This document shows positions 1 to 6,805 of a stretch of 20,162 nucleotides of DNA, piece by piece. The stretch comes from RBG-16-57-9 sp964529745. GTDB taxonomy: Archaea; Thermoproteota; Bathyarchaeia; TCS64. Position 1 is the first letter of the stretch, and each line of letters starts with the position of its first letter. The stretch is from contig CAZGZR010000046.1 in assembly GCA_964529745.1 (NCBI GenBank), positions 1 through 20,162 on the forward strand, given 5' to 3'. The position numbers and the translations under genes are program-made. The notes under the pieces are model-generated. The model saw nothing but the letters and a program-made list of their open reading frames with translations, was not told the origin of the DNA and made no database searches.

Positions 1-409
1 TCTCCGCGCCCATGGTTCCGCCGTAGATGCACAGCTCCTCGCTGGCCTCGGTGAAATCAACCGCCGTCCACTGGTACTCCATGTCTAGGCTGTACTCTGC
101 TGTTCCATAATCCCATGTGTGTATGAGAGCGATATCGATCTGCCACGTGTTCTTGACGGTGTCTCCCGTTGTGTCGCCTCCTCTGTATCTTACTGTCACC
201 GTGTCGCTTGTCAACCATCCAGATATGGATGCGTTGTTCCATGAACTGGCTGTGAGATCAGAGAAAACGACATCCCAGCCTGATGAAGTCGTGTTCCATA
301 TCTCAACGATTATGTCCTCAGCATCCAGAGATCCAGCGTATATGCACAGTTCTTCGTATAACAGATCATGTGCGACGTTTGTCCACTGTATCTCTAGATC
401 TAGATCCTC
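1..409 (-). repeat. C-type beta repeats, copies 2 and 3 (copy 3 cut by window edge)
   Basis: Copy 2 spans residues 1199 to about 1303. Copy 3 starts near residue 1304 with SLDMEYQWTAVDF and EELCIYGGT and runs off the window. Both contain the LCIY-x-G motif, the main place where Cys occurs in this Cys-poor protein. The tandem array suggests that more C units follow outside the window. Confidence 0.8.
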
Positions 410-3400
410 GTATTGTGATGCCTCTGTCTCCTTTATGACAGTTACTTCATCCAGATAGAAGTGTTCATTATATCCGAGGCTATCGGCGGTGAAACGTACT
501 TTGAAATCATCGACATAATACTGACTGTCTGTGACATTCTGCTCCCAATAGATCCACGTGTCTTCCGTGTAGCCCGTAAGGTCCTGTATGTTGTTCCATG
601 CGCTTCCGTTCCAGTATTGAAGATAGAGATCGGTTGCGTCGAGGTCGTCGTCCATAAACCAGAAGCTGACGTATATTGCATGTGCTCCTGTGCAGTTGAA
701 GCTCGGCGTGTCTAGGTCTCCCGACGTCTCAGGCACTGGCTGCTTCTTGATCGTGACTTCGTCTAGATAGAAGTGTTCACCCCACCAGCAAGGTCCTGCA
801 CTAAACCTTACTTGAAAGTCATCTACAAAGTATTGGCTATCAGAGACATTGAACTCCAAAAAGTGCCATACGTCCTCTGTATATCCTGTGAGATCTTGTA
901 TATCGTCCCATGCGTTTCCGTCCCAGTATTGAAGCATGAGTTCACCCGCGTCGAGGTCGTCGTCCATGAACCAGAAGCTGACGTAGATGGCGTGCACCCC
1001 AGACATGTTGAAGCTGGGTGTATCGAGATCGCCTGTGGGGTTTCCTCCGTCTCCGTCGAAGTCTGCTGAACTAAACCCTTGATGGGCTTGATCTGTTTCA
1101 GCGTTCCAGGCTCCCGACGCGCTCCACCCAGATGGTGGCCAAGCTCCTTCAAAGCTCTCAGCGTCTATCAAAGTAATATTTTCGGCCCCATCGATATCCG
1201 CTGAGACGATTCCATCGTGTGCCTGGTCTGTCTCATTGTTCCAGCCGCCGTTGTCTGTCCACCCAGCTGGCGGCCAAGCGCCTTCAAAGCTCTCAGCGTC
1301 TATGAAGGTGGTATTTGAAAACCTTGTTTCGGTTAACACATCATATACCGAGTCGGGTCCAGATTGTTGCGCCGTAAAGTTTGAATGAGTGCCTACATCA
1401 AGCGAAGAATCAATGTCACTTGTGTCGATGTCCACCGGGTCCTCTCTTTTTCCCTGTCCCAGTAACCTGATTACACTTGCATCTATCTGCCAGGTGTCTC
1501 TGCTAGTGTCGCCTGTTTCAGTGAATCCCTTGAACCTCACAGTGAAATTATAGATATCAGGATAAGACACTATAGTGAAGTTGTTCCATGAACCCGATGC
1601 AAGGTATCCTAGGGTCTGCCACTGGCTGCTGCTGTTCCAAAAATCGAGTTGAAGCTGCTCCGTACCGTTGTACGAACCTGTCTTTATCGCGACCTCAGCA
1701 CCCTGGTAATAGTCAGACACATGGGTCCACTGTGCTTCGAGATCGAGTTGAAAGTTGGCGCCTACCGCCCACTCGACGACCTCCCAGTGAAGAACCGCGT
1801 CGTTATTGCCGTTGTTGTTTCTTTCTCCGGTTATCTCCTGGTCAGACGTCAGACGGACTCTAATCATAACGTCCAAGTTATCTGAGCTTCCCGTTCCTCC
1901 GCTAGTACAGTGACCGGTGTTGATCCAGCCGCTGGGGATCCAAGCCATGGAGTCACCAACCGTCACAGGGGTTAAGGGATCCGTCAAACTGGTTTGAAAC
2001 CCTGCATAAGAGATCTCGCCTCTCTGCACCGATGTACCATCATAGATTTCGATGACGTACACGGTGGAATCGATCGTTCCTGTGGTGCCGCCCCTGAGAA
2101 CCGTAACCTCTGTAGTAGAAGAGAGATACATGCTGACTGCTCCGTAGATGATGTCATCAGTTGAGCCACCGGAGTAGGAGCCCACCACCATCGTCTTGCT
2201 CATGTCCACGGTGCCGAAGGTTCCCGTGTTTGATGTGCCGGTGACCGTGACATCGACCGCGTCGACGTCAAAATTGGAGCCAGTGTCCTCCACGACCCAC
2301 CAGTGACCAGATATGGAGCCCGTCGTGCCGGCTCTCGAGAAAGTCATCTGAGTCGCAGACGAGAAGTATCCTCGAACCGCGTTGTCAGGGTGGTTATCGC
2401 CTGTTCCGCTGGCCTGATAGTAGAACACCAAGAAGCCCTTGGTCTGTGATATGGTTGCGCCGATGTTCGCTGTCCCGGTGGCAGAGCCGGAGGCGATGCT
2501 GAAGGTCCCGGAGTACACGTTTATCGAAGGGTCGAATTCGACACAGTAAATGCTGGTGTTGACCTGTTTGGAGTCGGCTTCGTCTCTTGAAGCAGTAACA
2601 GTGGATCCGCTTATGGAAACGTCTATCAAAGTCGATTCATGGTTGTCCATCGTCCCTCCGGCGGTCGGAACATACCTGGTCGCGAAGGGCACAACCTGCG
2701 AAGTGTTTGAAGCCTCCGTCAGCGTCGCTGTGTTCGAGGTGGAAACAGTCGATAGATCAATAGCTAGTTCCTCAACAGACAAAGCGACGCCAATATTTTT
2801 CTCTTCAGCCAAAGTGTCGTAGACCGCATCAGGGCCACTCTGTTGATTAACGAAATTAGAATGCGTTCCTTTGCCTGCCGAAGAATCAACGTCGGTTGTG
2901 TTGTCGTCGACGTAATCTAAGGTCAGGTCGCCGAAGTACTCCTCACGAAGCACATCGTATTGGCTGTCTGGTCCCACCTGCTGAAGGGTAAAGTTTGTGT
3001 AGAAACCCTTGTCTGGGCTTGCGTCCACGTCGCTGGAGTCGTTGTCTACCGGGTCCTCAAGATTGCTACTTGCACTCAGATAGCTCTGGAACCTCATGGG
3101 CTCTCCGTCGTTCGCTGTCAGGTTGCTGATCGATCCAGCCTCGTACTCGGCATGCACCGAGTACCAAAAGTTACCAAATGACCCTGCCCCCGGGTTAACG
3201 GGCATAGCTGCGGTCTCGTCGGCGTCGGCGGGGTTCGTCTGGGACCACCGGCCTCGAGCTGTCTGAAAATCACCAGCATCGCCAGGGCTTCCGGAGTAAT
3301 ATATCCCTGTGCTCATGGCGAACCCTATCCATGACACTGTGTTGCTCGGCCAGTTGTAGTCAGGAACATCTATCTCGTTCCATCCAGCCGAGACAGCCAC

Positions 3401-4003
3401 GTTGTACGCCTCGGTACGCTTAACCGCACCCGTGGGGTCATTTAGGGCCCCGCCGGTGTAGAGTGCTATCGCCACCGTGCCCGAACCTGTCGTCCGGATA
3501 TAGAGCTTGGTGACCTTCATGTTCGGGATGTTTGGAGAGGTCCCGCCCATGTAACGGTAGTTGGTTGGGGCGAAGTTGCTTGTGAAGGAGCTGGAAGTGA
3601 TGCCCCATTCAAGGGAGGTGGACGTGCCATTAAGCAGGGTGAATGACGTAGGGTGGTAAACCAAGTTAGACGTGTGGGAGCCCGAGCTGTTAACGGTGAA
3701 GTAGTCAGAGTCCAGCTGGTTCACGCTGCTCGGCGTAGAACCCGAATCGTACAGCCCATGAGTCACGTTATAGTCGTTGGGATAGAAAGTCGTCGCGTGA
3801 GAGTCAACCTGCGACACGGCGCTGGTGCCGTTCGGATAAACGACACTGGTCCCCGCCGTGCCCTCCTCAAGATACACGTCGGGGGGAGCGATGGACGCCG
3901 AGGACTCTCCTTCGAAGGCATAGTAAACCGCCGTATGTACATAGTCGCCCACCCAGAGAAACAAAAGCAGGAAGACAACTATGAGCCTCCGCGACTTCCT
4001 CAT
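1..4003 (-). CDS. Giant secreted multidomain repeat protein (adhesin/S-layer-like), C-terminus beyond window
   Basis: I translated this frame by hand from ATG 4003 to the left edge: 1334 codons with no stop, so the 3' end is outside the window. A GGGGGGTGGTGG purine-rich stretch precedes the ATG. Residues 1-20 are a basic, hydrophobic signal peptide/anchor (MRKSRRLIVVFLLLFLWVG). The rest is Ser/Thr/Gly/Asn/Asp-rich with many N-x-S/T sequons and very few Cys, typical of exported archaeal surface proteins. Order: beta-rich region (about 100-290); two R repeats with GTHSNF..QQSGPD (316-402); three beta repeats (about 437-680); a C repeat (750-850); a third R repeat (854-894); jelly-roll-like halves A-A-B-B starting SFEGAWPP.GW (900-1191); two more C repeats (1199 to edge). 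It lies 33 nt after the membrane-protein gene and probably shares its operon. Surface location is well supported; the ligand and adhesive role are inferred. Confidence 0.88.
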   Translation of the reverse strand, partial: MRKSRRLIVVFLLLFLWVGDYVHTAVYYAFEGESSASIAPPDVYLEEGTAGTSVVYPNGTSAVSQVDSHATTFYPNDYNVTHGLYDSGSTPSSVNQLDSDYFTVNSSGSHTSNLVYHPTSFTLLNGTSTSLEWGITSSSFTSNFAPTNYRYMGGTSPNIPNMKVTKLYIRTTGSGTVAIALYTGGALNDPTGAVKRTEAYNVAVSAGWNEIDVPDYNWPSNTVSWIGFAMSTGIYYSGSPGDAGDFQTARGRWSQTNPADADETAAMPVNPGAGSFGNFWYSVHAEYEAGSISNLTANDGEPMRFQSYLSASSNLEDPVDNDSSDVDASPDKGFYTNFTLQQVGPDSQYDVLREEYFGDLTLDYVDDNTTDVDSSAGKGTHSNFVNQQSGPDAVYDTLAEEKNIGVALSVEELAIDLSTVSTSNTATLTEASNTSQVVPFATRYVPTAGGTMDNHESTLIDVSISGSTVTASRDEADSKQVNTSIYCVEFDPSINVYSGTFSIASGSATGTANIGATISQTKGFLVFYYQASGTGDNHPDNAVRGYFSSATQMTFSRAGTTGSISGHWWVVEDTGSNFDVDAVDVTVTGTSNTGTFGTVDMSKTMVVGSYSGGSTDDIIYGAVSMYLSSTTEVTVLRGGTTGTIDSTVYVIEIYDGTSVQRGEISYAGFQTSLTDPLTPVTVGDSMAWIPSGWINTGHCTSGGTGSSDNLDVMIRVRLTSDQEITGERNNNGNNDAVLHWEVVEWAVGANFQLDLEAQWTHVSDYYQGAEVAIKTGSYNGTEQLQLDFWNSSSQWQTLGYLASGSWNNFTIVSYPDIYNFTVRFKGFTETGDTSRDTWQIDASVIRLLGQGKREDPVDIDTSDIDSSLDVGTHSNFTAQQSGPDSVYDVLTETRFSNTTFIDAESFEGAWPPAGWTDNGGWNNETDQAHDGIVSADIDGAENITLIDAESFEGAWPPSGWSASGAWNAETDQAHQGFSSADFDGDGGNPTGDLDTPSFNMSGVHAIYVSFWFMDDDLDAGELMLQYWDGNAWDDIQDLTGYTEDVWHFLEFNVSDSQYFVDDFQVRFSAGPCWWGEHFYLDEVTIKKQPVPETSGDLDTPSFNCTGAHAIYVSFWFMDDDLDATDLYLQYWNGSAWNNIQDLTGYTEDTWIYWEQNVTDSQYYVDDFKVRFTADSLGYNEHFYLDEVTVIKETEASQYEDLDLEIQWTNVAHDLLYEELCIYAGSLDAEDIIVEIWNTTSSGWDVVFSDLTASSWNNASISGWLTSDTVTVRYRGGDTTGDTVKNTWQIDIALIHTWDYGTAEYSLDMEYQWTAVDFTEASEELCIYGGTMGAE
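428..1306 (-). repeat. Jelly-roll half-domains arranged A-A-B-B in the giant surface protein
   Basis: Half A (residues 900-944 and 945-990) begins IDAESFEGAWPPxGW and ends ETDQAHxG..SAD, the opening of choice-of-anchor J / cleaved-adhesin type jelly rolls. Half B (991-1094 and 1095 to about 1191) begins GDLDTPSFN and contains HAIYVSFWFMDDDLDA, DLTGYTED and EHFYLDEVT. A full domain should be A followed by B, but here A1-A2-B1-B2 is seen. The B copies stay close at the DNA level: around 636-675 and 948-987 they share almost every base. Confidence 0.82.
1322..1444 (-). repeat. R repeat, copy 3 in the giant surface protein
   Basis: Residues 854-894 repeat the unit seen at 2798-3058, with EDPVDIDTSDIDSS, GTHSNFTAQQSGPD and VYDVLTET. 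Copies 2 and 3 share the exact GTHSNF and QQSGPD words. Copy 3 separates a C-type beta domain from the A/B jelly-roll block, as expected of a linker reused between domains. Confidence 0.85.
1457..1756 (-). repeat. C-type beta repeat, copy 1 in the giant surface protein
   Basis: Residues about 750-849: LDLEAQWTHV at the start, a SGSWNNFTI strand, then TGDTSRDTWQID. The same framework recurs at residues 1199-1303 (DLEIQWTNV, SSWNNASI, TGDTVKNTWQID) and again from 1304. Extracellular beta-sandwich repeats are likely; family not recognised. Confidence 0.8.
1964..2695 (-). repeat. Three D-type beta repeats of about 80 residues in the giant surface protein
   Basis: Starting near residues 437, 522 and 603. 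Each unit opens with a hydrophobic strand carrying V-x-x-x-Y (PFATRYV, GFLVFYY, TMVVGSY). A middle strand has A-V-x-x-Y-x-S-S-x-T-x-x-T, and the unit closes with R-x-G-T-T-G-x-I and W/Y-V-V/I-E. Copy 1 is the most diverged. I do not recognise a Pfam name; tandem extracellular beta domains are the likely fold. Confidence 0.6.
2798..3058 (-). repeat. R repeat, copies 1 and 2 in the giant surface protein
   Basis: Two near-tandem 41-residue units (residues 316-356 and 362-402). Each has an acidic D-D-x-T/S-D-V-D stretch, then a G-x-x-x-N-F core, a QQ-x-GPD motif and Y-D-x-L-x-E-E. A third copy lies 450 residues further on. The acidic spacing could bind calcium, but that is inference. The repeats probably separate the beta domains. 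Confidence 0.85.
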
Positions 4004-4036
4004 CCATCCACCACCCCCCGGAGACGCCGAGTCACT

Positions 4037-4723
4037 CTAGACCCCTTCATGCTCCTCGTGCTCTATCCTATGTACATGGACGAAGTCAACCGGGTTGTAC
4101 TCCTCAGGAATCTCCTCCTCTACATACTCCTCCTCTTGATACTCGTAGTCCGGCTCCTCGAACTCCTCATGCTTACCGCCCCTGCTGACCAGGTCCACTA
4201 TAAACTGTGCAATGGACTGCCTGAAGGACCTGAGGGAGCGCTGATCCGGGTCAAAGAACATCGCCACACCCGCGAACAGCAGCATGAAGCTGAACAGCAG
4301 CAGGATCGACATCCACCCCGATGCGAAGTCCGAGCTAAGGAACCACGGTATGGGCAGCTCGTTCTTGAACACCGAGATTATGTAACCTCCAAAAACTGTG
4401 GTAGGGAATGTGCATCCGCCAAAGAACATGAGTCCCTTGGGTGCACTTCTTTTAATTAAGAATAAATAGGCTGAAACCGCGAAAGAAGAAGCCAAGTAGG
4501 CACCTAGATAGAAGATGCTGTACCAGAACCTACTCTCCACCGTGAACATCCCCTCGAAGACCCGGCTCAGGTACATGTGGCCGGTCCCGGCGATGGCCAG
4601 CAGCTGGAAGAAGTAGGGAACCGCGACGGGGAAATGGGAGTCGAAAAGACATGTAACAATACTCAGGACTAGGAACATGTCAAGTGCGTACAGAATAAGT
4701 AACTCCGGCGCGTACACTCCCAT
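4037..4723 (-). CDS. Five-TM membrane protein with acidic C-terminal tail
   Basis: 228 residues. Hydrophobic segments at about 6-26, 32-48, 66-90, 98-118 and 136-157 suggest five membrane spans. An amphipathic basic stretch follows (RSLRSFRQSIAQFIVDLVSR, about 162-181), then a highly acidic, Tyr/Glu-rich tail from residue 184 to the end (EEEYVEEEIPEEY and a HVHRIEHEEHEG ending). I do not recognise a family. The gene lies 51 nt after the TasA-like subunit gene and 33 nt before the giant surface protein gene on the same strand, so the three are probably cotranscribed. An assembly, anchoring or secretion role for the surface proteins is inference from position only. Confidence 0.85.
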   Translation of the reverse strand: MGVYAPELLILYALDMFLVLSIVTCLFDSHFPVAVPYFFQLLAIAGTGHMYLSRVFEGMFTVESRFWYSIFYLGAYLASSFAVSAYLFLIKRSAPKGLMFFGGCTFPTTVFGGYIISVFKNELPIPWFLSSDFASGWMSILLLFSFMLLFAGVAMFFDPDQRSLRSFRQSIAQFIVDLVSRGGKHEEFEEPDYEYQEEEYVEEEIPEEYNPVDFVHVHRIEHEEHEGV

Positions 4724-4774
4724 TTCGATCTATCACTTCGTCTCAGGTTTCGCCTGTTTGGGTTGGGGTTAGAC

Positions 4775-5362
4775 CTATTCGTCTACATCTACAGCGATCT
4801 CTATCCAACAGCTCACTACCTTGGCTCCCGGCGCTGCGTGGGTCTCGATCTGCATCGTCCACTCTGTGGCCGCTGGCAAGTTGATATACGCCGTGGGTGC
4901 TCCTGGTACGTTCCAGTTGTCCCCAGCAGTCGTGTAAGTCAGAGTTCTCTGCACAGTACCTGATACATCTACCAGCTTGAAGTCTATCTGCGTGAAGTTG
5001 CCGACGCTCTCGGTGCCGCTGGCAGGTCCAATGGCTACGTGCCTGAGACGTATGTCGTGTGCGGCGGCGTCGGTGTTGGTGATGTTCACTGCCTGTTCAT
5101 AGTAAAGCGTCACGTTAGCGTACGCGTTCAGCGAAAGCCTACAGTAGGTCTCGTTAAGGCCAGGGGTGTAGCCCGCTGCGGTGGAGTCGTCTCCATCGGT
5201 GAAGTGCACCTTCGCCTCGACGACCCCGATGCTCTGTTCCTGTAGCAATCCGTAGTACACGTTTGTGCTCGTCGTAGCTATGAGAAGAGCCGAGATGAGC
5301 AGAAGCCCAAGTTTTATGCTTTTCCTGTTGAAGAAATCGCCTATTTTACCTCTTTTCTTCAT
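4775..5362 (-). CDS. TasA/camelysin-like secreted fibre subunit (SipW-dependent type)
   Basis: 195 residues. The basic N-terminus (MKKRGKIGDFFNRKS) and a hydrophobic stretch at 18-33 form a signal peptide of the SipW-dependent style, in which cleavage lies close to the first beta strand. Residues about 45-195 are beta-rich, with an NITNTDAAAHDIRLRHV strand pair, a V-D-V-S-G turn and a LPAATEWTMQIE strand near the end. This matches the TasA/camelysin (DUF1102-like) jelly-roll plan. Cys74 and Cys185 could form a disulfide. The start is fixed by an excellent Shine-Dalgarno (AGGAGGGAGGAG, 5363-5374) just before ATG. TasA homologues form biofilm fibres in Bacillus and bundling pili (AbpA) in Pyrobaculum. 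The signal peptidase two genes upstream fits that role. The family assignment is by pattern, not by search. Confidence 0.7.
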   Translation of the reverse strand: MKKRGKIGDFFNRKSIKLGLLLISALLIATTSTNVYYGLLQEQSIGVVEAKVHFTDGDDSTAAGYTPGLNETYCRLSLNAYANVTLYYEQAVNITNTDAAAHDIRLRHVAIGPASGTESVGNFTQIDFKLVDVSGTVQRTLTYTTAGDNWNVPGAPTAYINLPAATEWTMQIETHAAPGAKVVSCWIEIAVDVDE

Positions 5363-5374
5363 TCTCCTCCCTCC
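5363..5374 (-). promoter_or_regulatory. Strong Shine-Dalgarno for the TasA-like gene
   Basis: Read on the minus strand as AGGAGGGAGGAG directly before ATG 5362. It is far stronger than anything before other genes here, many of which look leaderless. This suggests a high translation rate, as expected for an abundant structural subunit. Confidence 0.8.
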
Positions 5375-5390
5375 TATGAAAAAAACTGCG

Positions 5391-5436
5391 ATAAAAAGGA
5401 CTATGGATTATAAAGCAGTAACAGAAATTTAATAGA
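5391..5436 (-). promoter_or_regulatory. Promoter region of the TasA-like gene with several TATA-like boxes
   Basis: On the minus strand there are three AT-rich candidates: TATTAAATTT (about 5426-5435), CTTTATAAT (about 5408-5416) and CTTTTTAT (about 5391-5398). The middle box would place the transcription start near 5386 and keep the Shine-Dalgarno in the leader; the last box would cut into it. The choice among them is inference. Confidence 0.55.
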
Positions 5437-5507
5437 TTGCGCCGCCTTTAGATGCGGTTTTAAATAAATTTTCATCGTATTTTAGATAAACTATATGGAT
5501 TCGCATT

Positions 5508-6143
5508 CTATATCGCTATGGCTTTCTCCATTCTAGCCCTTTCCTCTTCTTGGCCGAGCCGGGCTATCATCATCCTGACGCTGAAGTAGTTCAGCCCACG
5601 GCGCCTTATCCAGTCATCGAACTCGTTCAACAGGGCCGATTCCATGACTTCAGAGGAGCCGGGTGCGACCTCCCTGATCTTCTTCTTCAGCTCCAGCGAG
5701 GACACCATCTTACGGGCCTCAAGGTACGTCAGCTTCTTACGGTTTATCCACACGTCTAGTTGATCCATGTTCTCTTCGGGGCGCTCTTGCATGGCAGCGT
5801 CCCCGCCACCCTTATCGACGGCCATGTACTCGGCCTTCATCTCATCGGCGTAGATCCTGTAGGTCCTTATACCGTCCACGCTGTCCTCTATCTCCACCAC
5901 CCGCCTGGGATGTTCCTCAACGGGGCGTTCAATGGCGGTCATAGCTGGCTTGTCCTCCCTCCCCGGATGGGCTTCGGCCGTCTCGAACTCGGATGGTTCT
6001 TCCATGATCTCAGAATCCAGCTGGTAGTCCAGATCCTTCGGGGTCACTATGCCCGTCAACAGGTTGATCTTGTATTTCAGGGGGTTGAACTCGTACTTTT
6101 CGGCGAGGTAGTAGATCATGTCGTTGACCTCGTCGATCTTCAT
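5508..6143 (-). CDS. Small soluble protein with three copies of a helical repeat; true start probably upstream
   Basis: 211 residues from ATG 6143; no signal peptide or TM segment, so probably cytoplasmic. Two clear C-terminal repeats follow W-I-x-R-x-x-L-x-Y-x-x-x-R-x-M-x-x-x-L (residues 132-150 and 178-196). A third copy spans the annotated ATG: YIRENN lies before it and MKIDEVNDMIYYL after it. The middle (about 45-125) is charged and probably disordered. The frame stays open for 26 codons upstream to a TGA at 6224-6222 but holds no ATG, GTG or TTG. A GGGAG stretch six bases before ATG 6143 could serve as a Shine-Dalgarno. It lies 71 nt after the signal peptidase gene. The family is not recognised; a role with the surface locus is inferred from position. 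Confidence 0.75.
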   Translation of the reverse strand: MKIDEVNDMIYYLAEKYEFNPLKYKINLLTGIVTPKDLDYQLDSEIMEEPSEFETAEAHPGREDKPAMTAIERPVEEHPRRVVEIEDSVDGIRTYRIYADEMKAEYMAVDKGGGDAAMQERPEENMDQLDVWINRKKLTYLEARKMVSSLELKKKIREVAPGSSEVMESALLNEFDDWIRRRGLNYFSVRMMIARLGQEEERARMEKAIAI

Positions 6144-6214
6144 GTTGTTCTCCCTGATGTACGAGATGAAGCATCTGAGGTCCTCTAGGTCCCCGTGATC
6201 TATCCGCAGAATAT

Positions 6215-6730
6215 CTATCTCTCATACCCCCTGAACTGCGGAGCCACCACCAGGAACAGTATCACTATCATGCCCACGGGCTTCTGCGCGTACAGCAGGG
6301 GCAGCCCCACGTAGGGGATGACGGCCACGTTGAGGCCGACGACGTTGCCGGCCGGGATCTCGTACGTGTCCAGGGGCGCGTTGTCTCCCTTGGTCCTGAA
6401 GTAGAGGGCACCATTTTCACGTTTTATCTCCGTGACCCTGTGGGTGATCCTGGGCGGCAGAAGCCCCTTCATCTCCTCCGGCACCTCGAAGAGTATGACG
6501 TCACCGACCTCTATCTCCTCGGGCGTGCCCCCCCGGCAACCCAGTATGTCCCCCTCCCGGATCTTTGGCGCCATGCTCTTGCCCGTGGACACGGCGAGGG
6601 GCTCCTCTATGTTCAACGTGTTCTGCAGGAACAGGTAGCCCAGGAACAGTGGAAGGAAGCAGAGGCAGAGCTTCTTGACCTTAGACAACAACAGAAGCCT
6701 GTCATGGTGCCTGCTGCCTCCTTCCGCCAT
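6215..6730 (-). CDS. Signal peptidase I, archaeal/ER (SipW-like) type
   Basis: 171 residues. An N-terminal hydrophobic segment (about 20-37) anchors the enzyme. The catalytic Ser52 sits in TGKSM. His97 sits in ITHRV, where bacterial enzymes have Lys. A GDN motif at 115-117 plus Asp121 provides the acidic residue. A second hydrophobic segment (about 137-164) precedes a short PQFRGYER tail. This is the Ser-His-Asp type found in archaea, in the ER and in Bacillus SipW; it cleaves signal peptides on the outer face of the membrane. The start at ATG 6730 agrees with a TATA-like CTAAATATG centred 27 bases upstream, implying a nearly leaderless mRNA. Location beside a TasA-like substrate suggests a dedicated peptidase, although it could also be the general enzyme. 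Confidence 0.93.
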   Translation of the reverse strand: MAEGGSRHHDRLLLLSKVKKLCLCFLPLFLGYLFLQNTLNIEEPLAVSTGKSMAPKIREGDILGCRGGTPEEIEVGDVILFEVPEEMKGLLPPRITHRVTEIKRENGALYFRTKGDNAPLDTYEIPAGNVVGLNVAVIPYVGLPLLYAQKPVGMIVILFLVVAPQFRGYER

Positions 6731-6752
6731 GAATCTCCGGGGCTCATTAATT

Positions 6753-6761
6753 CATATTTAG
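6753..6761 (-). promoter_or_regulatory. TATA-like box of the signal peptidase gene
   Basis: Minus-strand CTAAATATG, centred 27 bases before ATG 6730. Transcription would start at or within a few bases of the ATG. Confidence 0.6.
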
Positions 6762-6805
6762 ATTATGTTTATGTAATCCATAACAGCCGTCGATCATCAG
6801 CGGCG

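Noticed and set aside
1..1306. Direct DNA repeats read as a CRISPR array or mobile element
   Set aside because: The repeats are in frame, vary at codon third positions and encode protein domains; there are no spacers of uniform length and no inverted ends.
3653..4459. Plus-strand open frame of 268 codons
   Set aside because: It runs antisense across the start of the giant surface gene and most of the membrane-protein gene, is rich in Arg/Val/Leu with poor domain character, and both minus-strand genes are well supported.
5440..5456. CCGC...GCGG inverted repeat between the repeat protein and the TasA-like gene
   Set aside because: Only a 4-bp stem with an 8-base loop; too weak to call an operator or terminator.
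6010..6225. Minus-strand frame starting at ATG 6225, overlapping the signal peptidase stop
   Set aside because: The typical operon overlap is attractive, but its Arg/Pro/His-rich product is a shadow; the repeat pattern lies in the neighbouring frame. The ATG is kept only as a possible frameshifted start.
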